A stretch of DNA of 64,000 nucleotides from assembly GCA_016648135.1 (NCBI GenBank), contig JADDOH010023707.1, positions 1-64,000 of the forward strand, written 5' to 3'. The position numbers were made by a program, and so were the translations under genes. Shown in pieces: positions 22,783-35,020 of the stretch. Each line of letters starts with the position of its first letter. The stretch's first letter is position 1. The DNA is from Agrypnia vestita (lineage: Eukaryota; Arthropoda; Insecta; Trichoptera; Phryganeidae). The notes under the pieces are model-generated. The model worked only from the letters and a program-made list of their open reading frames with translations. It ran no database searches and was not told where the DNA came from.

Positions 22783-25231
22783 AATCATCTTTCCTTAATG
22801 TCGTAATATCACATAATATATTTAAATACTAAGATGCGTATAAACTGTTAATACAGTTTTGCAAGATGCCTGTAATAATGGAAAAATAATAAATCAATAA
22901 AAATAAATAAATAAAAATCTAAAAAAAACTAAGGTCTCAAACAAAATTCTAGGAGATGCTATTAATGTTTTCAGCAAATTTAAAGAACAAAAACAGGGCT
23001 TGGAATCTTGGGGAGGCCTAAGTTAAAGGGGAGCAACAATCCTACTCAAAAATATATCTCCGTAAGAAATCCAAAACTGGAAAACTGGAGGCGCAAATAA
23101 AATGATCAATGTAGGTTTTCTTCCTCCTTAGAGGTCCAGAATCACCAGGGAGTAAAGAACAAAAAGTGATGGTGTCAAATTTTTGAATAAATCAAAATTA
23201 AAATGGCGAACACTGTTTCAACTGATGAAAAAAGGAATAAGCATTTGAGATTAGTAGACATTTGTCACCGCGATACTCCTCTCTCGTCGCTCATCTGAAA
23301 CTTTTTCATTAAAATTCACCAAGTTTACTCTCCGAAATTTGGGCTTAAAATTATTACGTTAAATATTTACGAAACACTTGACTAAGTAATGTTTTGAATT
23401 ACGCGTACAAAAAATTTTACATTTAAAACGAATTAATGTTATTTTTGTTTTTTGTTGTTGTCTTTACTAATTGTAGCATAAGAATTATAAATTATATTAT
23501 TAAATTACGGTAACAGACTTTTTAATAAATCCGGTGATAAATATGATGTCCAAAAAGGCGTTGAAATACTTAGCGCCCAAATTGGTTTTGTCACACTTAA
23601 GTCTCAAAATTGTTTTGTTACTACAAATTTTTATCAATTTAACATCGACTAGTTTCGATATCAAAATATCTTTGTCAAGACAGACACACTGATCTACACA
23701 CTAACTGATCCACAAAGTAATATGCAATGAAATTAATTATCAGGCGGGGGCATATAATAATTTATCAATTTGAGTTAGGTACTTACAATTAGTTGATATG
23801 AAGTGTACCTACCGATATTGGAACAACATCTATATTTAGTTTAGAATTTCTAACAATAAACGGCAGTGCTGCTTAATTTTGGTTTTGACTACAGAATTTT
23901 AATTTCGAATTTGACCGCAGAAGTTTTGCCACTTAAAGTCATTCTAAAATAAGATTTAAATTTTTAATCTTTTTCTAATTGCTGTACGAAATATGATATG
24001 CTGTACCAAAATAAATAAATCTAAAGTAACATGACGTAAAATAACCAGAAACGAAAATATTCACTCCTCAAAATCTGTTAAAATAGCAATTATTTTTATA
24101 TTATTTATAATATATATCTTAAATAATACCTTCCCTATACACCTTAATTTATAACAGTGGCGTAGCAATGAATTACCGGACCACGAGCCCCCAGCAGGCG
24201 GCTGCCCAGGCGGAATCTACAATACTGATATTTTATTCCAGTTGGTAATTAAATTTCCCTTTACAAATACTATGCGGGCCATGAAAGATAGGTTTAAGAG
24301 ACATTTAAATTGACTACTTGACGAAGAATCTCATTTAAATGTTTATATAGTTTTATAGCGCTATAGACACTGAAGAAAACTCTCTAACCTTTCTTGAGGG
24401 TAAAGGATTTCAATAATTTAACGAGAGTTAATCAAGGTAAGGGTAGCAAGGTTGCTCGAATCTGTAGACAAACATTTACAAAATAATTTGTCCTTGTGAA
24501 TTCTTTCGTCAGTTTTTCACTTATTATTCCTAGCGCGCGCTTATTTACATCTGAAAAGGTCGAAAGTGACTGTAAAACGAATCGATCCTTACTGAGCCCT
24601 GACAGTCCCCATAACAAGGGTTTGGGATCATGGTTGGGAGTAAGGGTAGGGCATAGGTAATTTAAGAGAAGAAATGCCTGGCTTGGTTACGACTGTTTTA
24701 TGTCCTCCGTCGATTTATGTCGCGAAAAGGAAAAAATCGCAGTTCTCTCTGGACAAATAAGAATAATATTATTCCTTTATAAATCGCCAGAATTATTTGG
24801 TCTATGCAATTTTGGACACAATCGTAATATTTTCTAAAGCACATAAATAGAAAAAAAAATTATTCTACCATTTATGTATAATGATTCTGAAACAATACCT
24901 AGCTGCTTTATTTATTTAATTTTTATCTGGTTTAGTTCTTGGCTATATATGTAAGAATTTATCGTGCTACCCGGCCTTTATTATTAGCGAAAATAATTAC
25001 CAAAATAAGCGTTTCTACCAAATTTCATGGAATCTCTTTTATAATATTTACAAGAAAATGTAGACGGCGATTTAACAAATTTTTCAAATTAAAAAAAATA
25101 AATTATTTCCTTACCGGAAGATACTTATGTAGTAGAATAGCAATATTATTTTAAAATGTGATTCCAAATATAATTATACGCACACACAAACGTATGACAA
25201 CACGGTCCCCTAGGTTCCGGTGGTTGTAAAT
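22783..25231. other. intron stretch, mostly unassigned
   Basis: AT-rich. 24430-24660 is GC-richer and carries a minus-strand frame of about 60 codons with no recognised family. A CAGGCGG-containing patch near 24165-24215 is similar. Neither is called a gene. Confidence 0.4.
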
Positions 25232-25422
25232 CTTCTTCTTCTTCTTAAGCCTTCATCTCTCTACGGTTGGATTTAGCCTCATCCATTCCCTTCCATCCTT
25301 CTCAGTTGTTTCTTCTTCTTGTAGCATTTCTTCCCCTCTACACGGTTACGTCATCAGGTCTTCCAACGCCTTTTTTATTCTCCCAGTCTCCACGGAACTC
25401 TAGGAGCCCATCTTGTGGCATC
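25232..25422 (-). mobile_element. RTE-like LINE C-terminal fragment, copy 2
   Basis: Aligns in the same orientation with 18452-18777, sharing CTAGGAGCCCATCTTGTGGC, AGCATTTCTTCCC and CTTCATCTCT blocks. It ends in (TTC)n at 25232-25246, the element's 3' simple-repeat tail read on the plus strand. It has several small deletions against copy 1. Confidence 0.72.
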
Positions 25423-26270
25423 TTGATAAGGTACTACAGTGCAAAATGCAGCAGTTAAATGAAAACGGTGTAAATACTCATTTGCTCTACGTCCATTTTG
25501 AGATCAAACGCTTTGCGTATTAGAGTGATTATATTTATGATATTACATCTTACATAATTAAAGCATGTGTCCTACCAGGATTTTGTTCATGGTCAAAAGC
25601 TCAAGGAATTATATTAAATCTCTCTTTTTCCGGTAAAATAAAACTCTTTTGTTCTTAATTATACTATAACAGTCTTAACGGCTCCGTAGACCGCAGCCGT
25701 TACGACTATAAAAAGAGTCTACCTATTCTGATAATAAAGATAAATAAAAGTTAATTTTGGTTAGGTACTTCTTGGCTTCAACTACTGGGTTAATCAATTA
25801 TGTGTAAAAAGAAAAACAGCTTTTCTTTGTTATTTCATTAGAACAAGGGATAATTAATTCTCAGAAGTCTTTTGATTTTAAGTTGGAAAATTACATTAAA
25901 ACAGCTTCATTTCAGACTTAAATAAATAGGAGATATTTTACAATTAAATTACATTTTGTACTAATGTTGTATCTATTGAAGCCTTTGTAATAGCAGAAAC
26001 CATAGTATTTAATTGTATTAAAAAAATAAGTCTGTACTCATTTATAAGGTTCGCAAGATTATTGGCCGTATTCTGAAATAAATAATATTGCTTCTTGTAT
26101 CTTATAATCTTGTAATCTTGACAGTTATTGTATAGCATTGTAATGCCGCCAATTTTCACGTTTCAAGTTTGTTGTTGTGAAGTTGATAGGTTTGAAATTA
26201 ATGAATTCAATCATTCAGAAAAAAACCTTAAGTTATTCACAATTATGAATAATGAGCTTTCTTCAATTAA
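25423..26270. other. intron stretch, nothing recognised
   Basis: AT-rich. A 7-bp inverted pair (AACGGCT and AGCCGTT) flanks CCGTAGACCGC near 25678. It is too short to classify. Confidence 0.45.
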
Positions 26271-27134
26271 CACTGTTTAATTTTGTACAACCTCGAAAAT
26301 TAACGAAAAATTTTGTATGTAATAAAAAAAATCAATTTTATTAACAAAATTTTATTATAAGAATTAAATTAACAATTTTATAACAAAATTTTCATGGATT
26401 TTTATTACAATTCTTTAAATGAGAAATAACTGGTTATAGAGTAGGTAGTTGGTGATTGTTAGAAGTGGTCATGATGCTCGCCCAATGATCTGGATACTAT
26501 GGCTTGTCTAGAATATTGATGCGAAACGTGATCCACGTCCGCAATTTTATTTAAAAAAAATGAATTACCGGAACACTAAATTATGAAAATATCTCTTAAA
26601 AAATTAGAAAAATTAAATTTGAAAAAATTGCACCATATTTTAATCACTTATTATGATGCATTCATTTATTCACAGCAAGATAAGTCTTTAATTAGTTTCT
26701 GTATTTGTCTCTAATTCTGTGGAACTAGCACTGATAGTCCCTGAAGGACTAATGCCAAATATCGTTTTAACAAACGAGAATATCGTTCATTATCCATCAC
26801 TATCGTTAGTGATCGATAATCGAATAATTTCTTATCGTTCATTATCGATATCGATGGATGCTCGATAATGAACATGTATCGTTATCGATATCGAAAATAA
26901 TTGATCATTATCGTTATTTAACCGATATGAAACGGAGACTTCGATCCTTATTGTTGATTCACAAAACGTCCACTTAATTTATAGTGTGTGGTCACCAATT
27001 TAGAGAGATGATGATGAAGAAGTGCGCCTCTACCACACGACTTCTTCTATTCTGAGAAATGTGTCGCGATATATGTAAGTTTTAAATTACGAAGTTTTTC
27101 GTTAATTTTCGAGGTTGTACAAAATTAAACAATG
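26271..27134. mobile_element. TTAA-flanked MITE, piggyBac-like
   Basis: The ends are inverted repeats of about 43 bp: left 26271-26313 begins CACTGTTTAATTTTGTACAA, and the right end (27092-27134) is its complement with few mismatches. Both ends are flanked by TTAA (26267-26270 and 27135-27138), the target site of piggyBac transposases. At 864 bp with no transposase it is non-autonomous. It carries a SINE A copy (26443-26545) and a cluster of TATCGATA-type motifs (26785-26935). The superfamily call rests on TTAA plus the CAC start. Confidence 0.72.
26443..26545 (+). mobile_element. SINE family A, copy 4 (internally deleted)
   Basis: The head GTGGTCATGATGCTCGCCCA with ATGATCTGG is joined almost directly to the tail GAATATTGATGCGAAACGTG. 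The central body is deleted. It lies inside the TTAA-flanked MITE, so it was inserted there or was captured. Confidence 0.7.
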
Positions 27135-27330
27135 TTAATAGATAATAACAAGCCAAGTATTAATAATAAGTAAAGATAACAAATACTGTTAAAGGTTAAT
27201 ATCATTTATTATCGATTAAACAAACGATAACGATAAATTTCATTTATCATTAACGACCATTATCGAACCAATCGATAATTTTTATTTTTATTGTTTCGTA
27301 TCGTTTCGTTCATTATCGATTCAAACATAT
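26780..27330. repeat. cluster of TATCGATA / TTATCGTT motifs
   Basis: Many overlapping copies of ATCGATA, TATCGATA, TTATCGTT and CATTATCG on both strands, at 26780-26935 and again at 27205-27330. The cluster spans the right end of the MITE. TATCGATA is the core of the DRE site bound by DREF in flies; function here is not shown. Confidence 0.7.
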
Positions 27331-29030
27331 CGCTCCTTAGTTAACAACTGTCTTCGTTTTTTAATAATAGAATCACAGCATTTGTACTCGCACAATTATC
27401 TGTGGCTACTTAAGAACATTCGTGTATAATATTATAATCCTTATTTAGTGCCACCGCAAAACTAATTACCGGTGCTTCAAACCTTCACTAGTTTAAATGA
27501 CCAGAGAGAATTGAATACAAATGGTAATCAAATTGAGGTATACAGGTTATCAGGAATAAAATACTCTCATAGTTTATTCACCGTATTTGTTGAAGCAAGA
27601 TTACAGGTCCCCGTTTGCGCTCTTACCCTTTCATACGATCAAGCTATGTCGACAGAATAGAATAGAATAGAATAGAACAACCATAGGTTTAATACAACAA
27701 GCAAATAACCAAATGTTACTCTCTCGCGATTCTTTTATGACAGCTGTGTTATATCAAAATACATTATTCACTATCTAACACTGTCGGTCACTAACGTTAC
27801 CAAGACGCTACGCTACGCATCAGATGGCGCAGTTCTGACAGCCTTAACTCGCGGCCGAAATATAAGTAATTATCTATGCAAAATTATTAAAAATATGTGC
27901 ATCAAAGCTCATTTTTCGCATTTGCCAAAAATATCGTCATTAAAGAATTATTAAATAATAAAAATTTGAAGGAAAAAATTTACAACGTATTTCATGTAAA
28001 AATATTTATAAAAATTATTATTAAAAAAAATGTTTATATTAATATAAAAAATCATTAAAGAAGATAATTAGTTGTGTGTTTTAATTTATATGTTGCTAAA
28101 ATATTTAAGTAATAAATATTGTAAACCTGAAATTCAAACATGTAAAAGTGCGTTATTGTTGATGGCTTATAGTTAGTATATAAGATGAGTAAGAAGAATG
28201 AATCGTATTTTTTGTATATGAGTCCAGATAGTCCAGATGTTTGCCTTTAATTTACCTTTGTAGTTACATATATACTCTATCCTTATTTACCAATTTATAT
28301 CAGGCATACATATATCTTACCGCTAGTCCTAAAAACCAAGTCGTCGTAAGCCGCTTGATGTCGTATTATGTTACGTTAATCCATACAATAATGTATTCCT
28401 ACATAAGTCAACTCTAAATGATGTATTTGGTTAATATGTTACCTTGTTTTGAAATAGTACACCGTAATAAAATAATATTCACAAATGAAGATGATAAGAC
28501 CTATGTTTTCATATTACGGAATCTTTTATATCAGAATATCGAAATATATTATTTTCTGATTTACAAAAGCATACTAAAAACAAGAATTAAACACAACTTA
28601 GAGCATAATAAAATCATTTTTCATCGAGAAAGACGTATCGAGTACCTACTCGTTTATCAAAAAAAAATCCATATAATATTGACACAATGGCAATGCTGGG
28701 GTTTTAAAAGAAACACTTCGATCAATAATTACCTTGATTTGGAGTCAAATTGATGTAAGAAAAATTACAAAAAATGACACTCATTAAATTCAATGTACTT
28801 GTGCTCGTACGTAAAATTAGAAAATTAACATTAAACTTAAATTAAAAATAAAAATAAATAGAAAATTAGGTGTCAGTACAGAAAAGTGCGGTGATCCTTT
28901 CCTCTGGTTACCCCTGCAGGGAAATGGTAAGAAAGTAAGAAAAATAACTAAAAAACGACACGATCATGACCATGCACAATAAAAAAAACATGTGATAAGA
29001 CTACCTTTCAGAAAGAAAACACAAAATTCA
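27139..29030. other. intron stretch, no gene
   Basis: AT-rich. A short (AATAG)n run lies at about 27654-27676. 27780-27860 is GC-richer (CAGATGGCGCAGTTCTGACA). The 28418-28753 open frame is AT-driven and has no motifs. Confidence 0.45.
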
Positions 29031-29272
29031 ATTATGCACAGTGGAATGAAGTTGTATGGTAAATTGCCAGGGAACATTAGAAACAAATGTAATAACTTTT
29101 AAAATACAGCTAAAGAAATAGGTACCTAATGCTTACATTTAATAGAAATTTAATGTATAATTACTGTTTGCATTAGGAAATATAAATTCTTTGTAAGAAT
29201 AAAAGTGTTTTGTGATGTATTTCGCTTCTGTAATTGGGCCTTCTGGCCTGCTGAAGCGTAAAAAATATATAA
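29031..29272 (+). mobile_element. LINE 3' end with hairpin tail shared with SINE B
   Basis: 29041-29100 translates, with breaks, to GMKLYGKLPGNIRNK, the 'KLYN-LP-IRN' block near the C-terminus of many insect non-LTR elements. The 3' untranslated region ends (29208-29264) in GTTTTGTGATGTATTTCGCT and a stem-loop (CGCTTC...GGGCC...GGCC...GAAGCG), then an A-rich tail. The terminal segment of about 60 bases matches the end of the SINE at 18125-18283. This LINE type is therefore the likely source of the machinery that moved that SINE. Confidence 0.7.
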
Positions 29273-32200
29273 ATAAAAACAATTTTAATACGGAACTTTC
29301 TAAATCGAACATGAAAAATCACTTGTCCTACTATTCGCTATATGTAGATAATAAATAAATATATCTTAATAAATAGTTTTCTTTTATCGTTCACAGATGT
29401 CACGTTCTGCTAAAATAAAATTGCGCGTGCGCGCAAAGTGCGCGAAATGACGCCTTATATACTTGCAAATAGATTAACATCTGGCGTTATCTGGAACCTT
29501 TAGAGGGCGCATGCCGGTTCCAGGCAATTCAAAATCTTACAGATCGGCTGGAACCTCACCATATCAATATTTTTAACAGGATTTTATGATTTTTATACAA
29601 TAAATGCAAGATTTTTTTTCTACATACAATAATCCGCATGTGTTAATTTATCAAAATATGTGTAATCATTTCAATCTTTTAACGCGTATTACTCCAGGTT
29701 CTCTGTTCTCTTAGACGTCTTTTTTATTCGAAAACTTTTTCATAAATTTTTATTTGTATACAATAAACACATTCACGATGTATTAAAATATTAATTAAAC
29801 AATATACAAGTATTGTTTAATTAATATTTACAAGTTGTAAATACAACTTGTAAATATTAATTTACAAGCACAAGTTACCACTCTCTGTTGTACCAAGATG
29901 GCTTCATTAAATGTTAAATGCTCGTTTCAGAAGCAAGAAGCAGAAAGAAGTCGAGAGTTAGTTTTCTAAGTCACGACATCGCTATTCCTATGGAGTATTT
30001 ATTTAACTATTGCATGCTTTCTATGAAGCCTATTTCTCTATATGTATATTGAATACCTCTAGGTATATTAAAACTATCTGTTTTTTAAAACTCCATATAG
30101 TTTAGGAATTTTCGGGTTCATTTAAACTACTAGTTTATTAATTTGATCACCTTTAAATATTTATGATTCTTAGTTATTTATAAAATTTAAGTTAACTTAT
30201 TTTAAGAATTTTCGGATTCAAAACTACAAATCGTTTATTAATTTACATAACCTTACCTTACACAAACATGATGGTAGGTACCATATTTCTTATTTTTATA
30301 AATAAACTTGAAACTTCTATTTTTTATAATTGCCTATTTATTTAAATAATAAATTTCATATTTAAATAATTAAATTAATTAATTAATAATAATAAAATAA
30401 AATAAAATAATATTAAAATAATAAAAAAATAAAAAATAATAAATATATTAATAAATAATCTTCGTTCGCGAAATGACTGCTTGCGAAACGTCCCTACGGT
30501 GAAACGGCGCAGGCAATCTAAACTACCCCAACCTAACCCTGCCGATTGAATCGTTGAAATGTATTCTAATCAGTTTATTCTTTAATTAATTAAATGCACT
30601 ATAATGTTAGTATTGTTTAATTTAAGTAATCATTAAGTATCGAGTAATAAAATAGTTTTTTTATTTTGAATTTATCTCATTTAGTAACGGAACGTAATCC
30701 TTAATACACGGTTTCCCTGTAGATCAAATTTCATCGTGTATCTATCACGGTCTAGCATAAGACCATATTGGATAACCGACTACACCCAGTAGAGATTCAC
30801 GTCAAATTGTTGCTGAGGAAATTTGTAATTGATCACGAAAACTCTCACAAACTTTTAAATGAAACCCCATCCAAGCAACAGAGAGTTGCAAGTTTTAAAT
30901 TGGTAATTTGATACTGCAGAAAGCTCGCGTTACGTAAATAAAAGAACCTTACATAAATTTAACGCAATTAATATAAAACTCCTTTATTATTTATAATTAT
31001 TTGATGCTTTGTTTTATTAAAAAAATCATGTTTTATGGCTCGTATACAAGAATGAAATTTTTATGCGATTGTAATCATCTATGAGATACAGATTCCTAGC
31101 CTTCTTATACATACCTTGCTCGTAGTTTCATTTTCTTCATTTCCCACTTCCTCAGGATTGAGTTTTTGTACCGCTTGCTTGCCTGTAATTTTAACAAATA
31201 TAGGATTGCCCCGGAACAATCATTTGGCCGCGCGACGTATAATAATCAAGAATTTACCGTTATCGTACAATCACGTTATTTTCTATGTAAGTGTACAAAG
31301 ATAATATTTGTTTATCATAGATAAATAAATACACAAAAAAAAAATGTTTATTTTTACTTCATGAGTTTTTTTTTAATTTTCAAACACATAAAAGGCGCGA
31401 TCGCAAGTCCACTTTTTTGGACATGACTGTTTTAAGGGATCTTCGCGGAAGTCCAGTATTTTGGACCATGGCAAGCGAGTGGATTTCTAGCTGTTCTTTG
31501 AAATTTATCTCATTATTGATACGTTAATGCATTTTATAATCAGAAAATCATTTGTTATGCATGCGAATATGTACACTAAATTCAAATTGAAATCTAATTG
31601 TATTCCTAATTATGCACGATTTCAAAAGGGGTAACTCTAAGATTTTTAATTTAAATTACTGCTTTTTATATCCCCTGAATTTATATGATATTTTTGTTCA
31701 GAAGTTATTAAGGATGTATTATAATTATGTCAAAATATGAATATTTTTTGACTGGATAAGCTTTGATAATAATAATTATTAAAATTTTATCTTTAAAGGA
31801 AAAACATTTATTAAAAACAATATGCATGAAATCAATGTTTTTTATGTTGGTTAGCTAATATATTATATAAAAAATATAATTTTATTTAACACAAAAAATG
31901 CCGAAGCTTCAATTTTCGAATATGGTTCACCCGGTCACATTTCCGCCATCTATCGAATTATATGAATAAATGGTTTCACCCTCCTCAACCTTGCACCTAG
32001 GAGTCAGTTAGGCAGTTTTGTGTAGATGCCCCCACTCCTTTGCACTAATTCGAGTTTAAATGGCGTGAGGAGGATGACGACTTTAACATAAAAAAATCGT
32101 CAAATGGGTAGTAAAAGTGTAGGGCCCATATGGAAGCTATCGCTCATTTAACAGTCCTGGGTACGTGATGGGTCCCGCTTCGCTGTATGAATAAATGTGT

Positions 32201-33734
32201 TTCTACACATCATAGATTCGATATATTTAACGTAGTAGTGTGACTCAATTTCATTTACTATATTAGCAGTAGTTATTTCAGTCAATTAGTAATTTCTGCT
32301 TCTGAATATAATATAAATTAAAATTATTATATTAAATATATGGCAGAAACGAAGTGCTTGTGTAGAAGTTTTAAGAGTCCTTCTCGAGCTGCTAGCACCA
32401 TAACATATTATTTGGTAAGGGTAGTTAGAGAGAATTAGTTTCCTCCAATGAAGAAAAATTCTAGGGAAATATTTACAATTAGTATTTGATTATTTTATAA
32501 CAATTCAGCTAACTAGCGTAAAATCAGAGAGAACTTTCTTTCAGCAGAAGCAATCTGCCCCAATATTAAATCGAGTCTAACGATGATAAGATAAACGTGT
32601 GACTTTTAAAAGCTAATTTTTAATCGTCTTTTGAAAGAGAATAATTATTCTTTAATTTTTTGTTTTTTAGGTAAGTAGCGTATTAACAAACCTTTTGATT
32701 TTTCCACAATAACCAATAAATTATCCGTTAACTGGTATTATTTCACATTTTATCGATCTACCACCGGCAATGTCGTTTTTCATTTATTTTGCATGCCCTA
32801 TACTCACGTCTTGACTCGTTACTTCGAGTGATCTCCAACACAATCAAGTCTGTTTCATGTATAAAAGTTGTAATCTGTACAATGCGTCTCAAATATGATG
32901 TATTTTATTCCAACGCATCTCAAATATAATGTCTTTTATTCCAATGATATCGAGTAAATACGGTCCAGGTCTTATCTCGATTATAAATGCGATCAGAGGT
33001 TATAGCCTGGATAATCGTATTGGTCCCGTGTGCAACACAATAATTATCGTTTACTTGAATGAAGTATGAGAGACGAGAATAACCCGTTAATGGATTGCAG
33101 CCTACTTCGCTGAATACTTCAACATCAGGGATTGATAACATTTCAGCAGAGAATAAAATTAAATATGAATTAATCAATCATATAGTCATTTGAGGAGAGA
33201 TGAATCACTTTTTTTCAAAAAAGGATAACTTCATTTTTATGATAAATAAAACAATAGTTCTTTAAAATTTTCATATTCCTTTTGCGGCACCGTTTTATAA
33301 ATAAAAAAGTTAACACATTTTTTAACCACATTAAAATTTTGTTTTAAAAATTAAACGTGATTTGGGAGCGATGCTCCCTCCCTCAGAACAATGTTTGTAT
33401 TAAGTATGAACAGATTAGTTATGATGTTAAGAAAGGGGTTAGAAGGGGCGAGATTACAAATTACGAAGGTAAAAAGTATTTATAAACAAAAAAAAATTAA
33501 AATTAAAAATATTTGCATTGTCTGACTCGTTAACAAAAAAAAAATGCAAAAAAAAGTTCTAATATAAAATATATTTGAAATATAAATAGCAATGCAGATT
33601 TTAACTTATAAATCAACAATGTGTTGCTGATAAATGTGAATTAAAATACATTTTTTTACTTAAATCTGGACATCTTACAACAAAATATCTTTATTATATT
33701 TTATCATTGCCTTACACCATGCTTTTGAATTATA
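29273..33734. other. intron stretch with palindromes and GC-richer patches
   Basis: 29400-29550 is GC-rich with GCGCGTGCGCGC. A palindrome cluster lies at 29787-29857. 30380-30460 is simple AT/AAATA repeat. 31910-32200 is GC-richer and unassigned, with no sustained frame. No gene is supported. Confidence 0.45.
29787..29857. repeat. two adjacent palindromes
   Basis: The first has perfect 18-bp arms (29787-29804 and 29811-29828) around TACAAG. The second follows at once: TTTACAAGTTGTA, a short spacer, then TACAACTTGTAAA. The pair could form a compact multi-hairpin. Confidence 0.85.
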
Positions 33735-35018
33735 TTAGGTCCTTACATATGTAATTGGCGTTTAGTATTGGAGGAACATAAAGCCGATTTTTTTTTATTA
33801 TAATATATTTATTTAATCAAAGTGTGTACCATTGCTATCTATGCACTTTTGCCATCTCATAGGTAGTTCATCGAGCCCTTTACTAAAAAAACCATTCGGA
33901 CGGGAATCAATAAAATCTTTGAAGGCGGTTTGGACTGCCCCATCGGAGTTGAATTTTTTCCTTTGCAAGAAGTTATCCAAATTTCGAAAAAAATGATAAT
34001 CTGTTGGGGCAAGGTCCGGAGAGTACGGTGGATGTCTTAGACATTCCAATTGAAGCTCCTCTAATTTGGTAGCCGTCTGTTGTGCAGTGTGTGGTCTAGC
34101 GTTATCTGAAGCAGCAGTGGCCTAGAGCGATTAACCAGCCTCGGTTGTTTAGCAGCTAGCTTTTCCATCATGGTTTGCAGTTGCTGACAATAGACATCTG
34201 CCGTAATCGTCTGGCCAGATTTAAGAAAGCTGTAGTGAACGACAACAGCACTAGTCCACCAAACGCTCACAAGTAACTCTTTTGGAGTCAATTTTCGCTT
34301 GGGGCATGGTTTGGCTGGTTCGGCAGGGTTCAGCCATTGCGATGAGCGCTTCCGATTATCGTACAGGATCCACTTTTCATCACAGGTAATGATTCGATTT
34401 AAAATCCCTTCATTATTGTGCCGTTGAGTAATGCAACGCAGCAGTCAACGCGCGTTTGTTGATTTGCTTCACTCAATTCGTGAGGTACCCACCTTTCAAG
34501 CTTTTTCACCTTACCAATTTGCTTCAAGTGGATTAAAACAGTTTTATCACTAACACCGCAGCCTGCAGCTAACTCGGATGTGGTTTGCGATGGATCCGCT
34601 TCCACAATAGCCTTCAATTCTTCATTATCAACTTTGGTCTCCGGCCGTCCACGGGGCTTGTTCTGCAGGTCGAAATTTCCAGAACGAAAACGTTGGAACC
34701 AAAAACGCACTGTGTTTTCTTTTGCGGCACCGTCGCCATACACATCATTAATCCTTCGAGCCGTTTCTGCAGCACTGGTGCCACGGTGGAACTCGTACTC
34801 GTAAATAACGCGATATTTCAAGTTTTTCATTTTATAAACTGAGTGACGCAAAGAAAAAAACAATTGAGGAAAAAACAAATTAATTATAATTTTCAAAACA
34901 CAAATACATGAGTAAATAGCTGTATAAATTTGGATTTGGAATTCCTAACCAAAGAGAAGATATTTGAGATCAAATTTGCCAGTACGGCAAAACGCCAATT
35001 TCATATGTAAGGACCTAA
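33735..35018 (-). mobile_element. mariner element, copy 2, full length
   Basis: 1284 bp from TTAGGTCCTTACATATGTAA to its complement, flanked by TA on both sides (33733-33734 and 35019-35020). The terminal repeats are about 28-30 bp. It is very similar to copy 1 and in the same orientation, 32.4 kb away. The transposase has two single-base deletions but fewer defects than copy 1. Confidence 0.96.
33813..34830 (-). pseudogene. mariner transposase pseudogene, copy 2
   Basis: Starts at ATG 34828-34830 (MKNLKYRVIYEYEFHRG) and ends with TAA 33813-33815. The N-terminal part is intact and has both helix-turn-helix segments (TSAAETARRINDVYG... and VSDKTVLIHLKQIGKVKKLE), then WVPHEL. A one-base deletion near 34422 breaks the frame after DCCVALLN, and another near 34106 destroys the HDNARPH block carrying the second catalytic Asp. 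The C-terminal part keeps the third Asp (YSPDLAPTDYHFF) and ends in RWQKCIDSNGTHFD. At about 340 codons it has the normal mariner length. Each copy is intact where the other is broken in several places, so both descend from a recently functional parent. Confidence 0.93.
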
Positions 35019-35020
35019 TA

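Noticed and set aside
24432..24617. minus-strand gene
   Set aside because: About 60 codons, no family resemblance, no splice context.
28418..28753. 111-codon open frame
   Set aside because: No recognisable domain and AT-driven composition.
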